From contig CAJTSV010000014.1 in assembly GCA_910579075.1 (NCBI GenBank), positions 1 to 40,063 of the forward strand: 40,063 nt of DNA. The letters are read 5' to 3'. The position numbers were made by a program, and so were the translations under genes. The notes below the pieces were generated by a model that was given only the letters and a program-made list of their open reading frames with translations, was not told the origin of the DNA and ran no database searches. Positions within the stretch are counted from its first letter, which is position 1. Each line of letters begins with the position of its first letter. This DNA comes from an uncultured Eubacterium sp. Its GTDB lineage: Bacteria > Bacillota > Clostridia > Lachnospirales > Lachnospiraceae. Shown here one piece after another: positions 36,972 to 40,063 of the stretch.

Positions 36972-39749
36972 ATGAATTTCGGAAAGGAAGGAATACGGAA
37001 AAAACGCAGGGCAGTTGTATCGAAAAAGGGCAAAATAGGCAGAAAACTGACGACACTGCTGTTCGAGCTTGGGATTGCCGCGGTTTTTGCGGCGGCTGTC
37101 TGCATCGCAAGCGCCGGGTATGGGGCGTATCAGGGAATTCTGGCAGCCTCGCCGGGCATTGAAGAAATTGATGCTTCGCCGACCGGCTATCTTTCGACGA
37201 TTCTGGATGCAAAGGGAAATACGACGGCTACGCTGGTAGCGTCCGGCTCAAACCGGGTCTATGTGACGCTGGATGAAATCCCGGTACATTTGCAGAATGC
37301 GTTTATTGCGATTGAAGATGCCAGGTTCCGGGAGCATAACGGCATTGATATCAAGGGCATTATCCGGGCCGGAATCAAGGGCATTGCGGCCGGGTTTCAT
37401 TTTTCGGAAGGCGCGAGCACAATCACGCAGCAGCTGTTAAAAAACAATGTATTTACGACCTGGACGGCTGAAAAATCACAGGCCGACCGTTTCAAGCGCA
37501 AAATCCAGGAGCAGTATCTTGCCCTGCAGCTGGAAAAGGTCGAGTCCAAGGACTGGATTCTGGAAAATTATTTAAATACGGTCAATCTCGGCCAGAATAC
37601 GCTCGGCGTGCAGTCTGCATCCAGGCGGTATTTTGGCAAGGATGTGTCCGAGCTTACACTGTCTGAGTCTGCCGTAATCGCGGGCATTACCAAAAACCCG
37701 AGCGGCTACAATCCGATTGTCCATCCAAAGGATAATAACAAGCGCAGGAAAAAAGTGCTTAAGGATATGAAGGCGCAGGGGCTTATCAGCCAGGAGCAGT
37801 ACGACGAAGCGCTCGGAGATAACGTATACGGGCGGATTCAGAAGGTCAATGCGAAGCAGCTGGACAAGTCCAGCGTGCATTCTTATTTCGACGACGCCCT
37901 GACAGAACAGGTGATTGACGATTTGATGAATGTCCTGGGCTGCTCGCAGACAGAAGCTTATAAACGGCTTTATAATTCCGGGCTTACGATTTATTCCACG
38001 CAGGATCCGGATATTCAGGCAGTCTGCGATGAAGAAGTGAACAATATGGCCAACTATCCGGCAAACCCGAAGACGTCTTTTTCCATGACGCTGACGATTC
38101 AGAAAAAGGACGGCGAGTTTAAATATTATGACGAGCAGACGATGCTCTCATATTACCAGTCTTCGAATAAGGATTATACGATTAATTTTGCTTCGGAAGA
38201 AGAAGCGCTTGCAGCAGTGGAAAAATACAAGACGGATATTATGGAAAAGGGAGATACCGTGCCGGAAAACGGGCAGACGGTAACATATACCATCCAGCCG
38301 CAGGCAGCGCTTACGGTTATCGACCAGAAGACGGGCGAGGTAAAAGCCATGGCAGGCGGGCGCGGTGAAAAGAAAGCCAACCGCACGCTGAACCGCGCGA
38401 CCGATTCGGTGCGCCAGCCTGGTTCCACCTTTAAGGTGCTGGCGGCGTTTGCCCCGGCGATTGATACCGGGCAGATGACGCTTGCTTCGGTACAGGACGA
38501 TGCGCCGTATGCATATTCCAACGGGACGCCGTTAAAAAATTACAACAATAAATACGGCGGGTTTACGACTATCCGCGAAGCAATTACGCAGTCGATTAAT
38601 GTCGTGACGGTAAAGACGCTTTCGGATATCGGCATTGATACCGGGTTTGACTACCTGGAAGATAATTTTGGGTTTACCACGCTTTCAGACAGCGACCATA
38701 CAGAAGCGCTGTCGCTGGGCGGGCTGACACACGGCGTCACAAACCTGGAGCTGACGGCGGCTTATGCGGCCATTGCAAACCAGGGGACTTATATAAAGCC
38801 GCGCATGTATAAAAAAATTATAGACCATGATGGAAATGTGCTGATTGACAACGAGCCGGAAAAGCACAGGGCCGTAAAGAAGACAACGGCATGGCTGCTG
38901 ACGAGTGCCATGCAGGACGTGCTGACACAGGGCACGGGAAAGCTGGCTGCCTTTGAAGGCATGCCGCTTGCCGGGAAGACAGGCACGACGACGAAAAATA
39001 AGGACGCGCTGTTTGCCGGATTTTCCCCGTATTATACAATGGTTGTATGGGGCGGCTTTGATGACAATACGAAGCAGGAAAACGGGCAGACGTCTTATCC
39101 GAAATTAATCTGGAAGGCAGTTATGAGCCGGATTCACGAGGGGCTGGCTTATAAGGAGTTTAAAATGCCGTCCGGCATTATTACAGCTGAGGTATGCAAA
39201 AAATCCGGCATGCCGGTGAAAGAGGGCATCTGTACGAATGACCCGCGCGGCAGCATGGAAGTGACCGAGTTTTTTGCGAAAGGCACCGTGCCGGAGGATG
39301 AATGCGTGCACCATGCATCGGTGCGCATCTGTGCATCGTCCGGACGCCTGGCAGGCCCGTACTGTCCGGGCAGCGTGCAGTCATCTTCGGTACGGATTAT
39401 CGGCGGTTCGCCGGATGCGGGAGACGCGCCGTATCTGTATACCGGCAGCCTGAACAATATCTGTACCGTGCATACGAGCGAGACGGCCGTACAGCAGCCG
39501 CAGCCGGGAGAAGGCGGCACGGTGACCGATGATACCACAACGGATGATACGCAGCAGCCGGAAGACGGAACGGTACAGGAAGGCGAAAAAGGCGAAGGAA
39601 CTGCGCCGGGAACACCGGACGATGTGCCGGCTGTACCGCCGGATGTGCCAGACGTACCGGATGGCCAGCCGGATGAAGGCGGCGGGGGACCGGATGTGCC
39701 GGGCACAGAAGGCAGCATTCCAAATGAGGTAGAAATGGACTTTGAATAA
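36972..39749 (+). CDS. Class A penicillin-binding protein (PBP1A-type)
   Basis: A 925-residue bifunctional peptidoglycan synthase. A basic cytosolic start and one membrane helix lie at about 30-55. The GT51 glycosyltransferase has catalytic Glu115 in EDARFREHNG, GASTITQQLLKNN and ENYLNTVNLGQN. The transpeptidase has Ser485 in QPGSTFKVLAAF, the SxN box in TQSINVV, and K669 in AGKTGTT. A Cys-containing extension (ICTNDPRGSMEV, CVHHASVRICASSGRLAGPY) and an acidic Pro/Gly/Thr-rich tail from about residue 850 follow. AGGAGG at 36961 fixes the start. The upstream frame from 36900 has no ribosome site. Confidence 0.96.
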   Translation: MNFGKEGIRKKRRAVVSKKGKIGRKLTTLLFELGIAAVFAAAVCIASAGYGAYQGILAASPGIEEIDASPTGYLSTILDAKGNTTATLVASGSNRVYVTLDEIPVHLQNAFIAIEDARFREHNGIDIKGIIRAGIKGIAAGFHFSEGASTITQQLLKNNVFTTWTAEKSQADRFKRKIQEQYLALQLEKVESKDWILENYLNTVNLGQNTLGVQSASRRYFGKDVSELTLSESAVIAGITKNPSGYNPIVHPKDNNKRRKKVLKDMKAQGLISQEQYDEALGDNVYGRIQKVNAKQLDKSSVHSYFDDALTEQVIDDLMNVLGCSQTEAYKRLYNSGLTIYSTQDPDIQAVCDEEVNNMANYPANPKTSFSMTLTIQKKDGEFKYYDEQTMLSYYQSSNKDYTINFASEEEALAAVEKYKTDIMEKGDTVPENGQTVTYTIQPQAALTVIDQKTGEVKAMAGGRGEKKANRTLNRATDSVRQPGSTFKVLAAFAPAIDTGQMTLASVQDDAPYAYSNGTPLKNYNNKYGGFTTIREAITQSINVVTVKTLSDIGIDTGFDYLEDNFGFTTLSDSDHTEALSLGGLTHGVTNLELTAAYAAIANQGTYIKPRMYKKIIDHDGNVLIDNEPEKHRAVKKTTAWLLTSAMQDVLTQGTGKLAAFEGMPLAGKTGTTTKNKDALFAGFSPYYTMVVWGGFDDNTKQENGQTSYPKLIWKAVMSRIHEGLAYKEFKMPSGIITAEVCKKSGMPVKEGICTNDPRGSMEVTEFFAKGTVPEDECVHHASVRICASSGRLAGPYCPGSVQSSSVRIIGGSPDAGDAPYLYTGSLNNICTVHTSETAVQQPQPGEGGTVTDDTTTDDTQQPEDGTVQEGEKGEGTAPGTPDDVPAVPPDVPDVPDGQPDEGGGGPDVPGTEGSIPNEVEMDFE

Positions 39750-39828
39750 AGCATTCCGGAAATTGCCGGCAGGGCGGTTTCCTATGGAAAGAGCCATGCA
39801 GTGATATCTGGTGATAAGGGGAGAGAGA

Positions 39829-40063
39829 ATGGCGTCACAAGGTTATAAGGTGGTTTATGAAGGCGGCAGCGGCGAGATTGTCGAAAAAAAATCCCGCTTT
39901 CTTGCTGCCGTGCAGCCGGTGGAAAGCGAGGAAGCAGCAGCAGCCTTTATTGGGGCAGTAAAGAAAAAATACTGGGATGCATCGCATAACTGTTCGGCTT
40001 TTACAATCGGAAGGCATCATGAGCTGACCCGCTGCTCCGATGACGGGGAACCGTCAGGCACGG
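39829..40063 (+). CDS. YigZ/IMPACT-family protein (partial, cut by window end)
   Basis: The first 78 codons are visible. They contain IVEKKSRFLAAVQPVESEEA, then KKKYWDASHNCSAFTIG and SDDGEPSGT, the signature of the UPF0029 (YigZ/IMPACT) family, whose members bind RNA or ribosomes and include dual-domain stress proteins. AAGGGGAG precedes the ATG. The rest lies beyond 40063. Confidence 0.88.
   Translation, partial: MASQGYKVVYEGGSGEIVEKKSRFLAAVQPVESEEAAAAFIGAVKKKYWDASHNCSAFTIGRHHELTRCSDDGEPSGT

Overview
The window is chromosomal DNA of a Gram-positive, anaerobic gut Firmicute, most likely a Lachnospiraceae (Blautia/Dorea/Ruminococcus-like). The support is a fused SecDF, a Clostridia-type SerRS, AGGAGG ribosome sites with frequent GTG/TTG starts, sigma-A TTGACA-N17-TATAAT promoters, GH3 glucosidases, uronate catabolism, a class A PBP and LytTR and OmpR two-component systems. 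The species is an inference; no rRNA is present.

Layout. 1-5.5 kb: housekeeping genes secDF, glyA and serS, then a Val-Leu-Arg tRNA cluster with its own consensus promoter and terminator. 5.5-6.7 kb: a small Cro/CI-like regulator, then about 700 bp of decayed sequence holding a frameshifted, truncated response-regulator receiver domain. 6.7-10.1 kb: ECF sigma factor, an overlapping membrane anti-sigma-like protein with a long Ser/Gly/Thr repeat linker, an array of about 20-bp palindromes, and a secreted inhibitory-type serpin. 10.4-17.3 kb: an HPr-like small protein, a 107-bp hairpin, and a minus-strand operon of a doubly membrane-anchored, domain-permuted GH3 enzyme, a cytosolic GH3 enzyme and a GtrA-like membrane protein. 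17.6-19.7 kb: a divergent AgrA/AgrC-like LytTR system that is the obvious candidate regulator of that operon.

19.8-22.3 kb: a coiled-coil protein of unknown function and a MATE exporter behind an attenuator-like terminator. 22.4-31.4 kb: ketodeoxygluconate kinase (minus strand), an SPFH protein with a ribbon-helix-helix partner and a palindromic operator on its -10 box, a repeat-rich scar (36-bp tandem repeats, a 224-bp inverted-repeat element, an unknown gene running into it, and an internally deleted XRE regulator), a Uma2 nuclease-fold protein, a second KDG kinase with KDPG aldolase, and a LacI regulator with uxaC. Together the sugar genes cover glucuronate/galacturonate isomerisation and KDG to pyruvate plus glyceraldehyde-3-phosphate; the oxidoreductase and dehydratase steps are not in the window.

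31.6-40.1 kb: an acyltransferase, an OmpR/histidine-kinase pair, APS kinase next to a sulfotransferase (PAPS supply plus its use), a 113-bp inverted-repeat element, a class A penicillin-binding protein, and the start of a YigZ-family gene cut by the window edge. The content suggests a cell-envelope region. The parts most worth following are the sigma/anti-sigma/serpin locus, the CysC-sulfotransferase pair, the LytTR-GH3 module and the inverted-repeat element at 25 kb.
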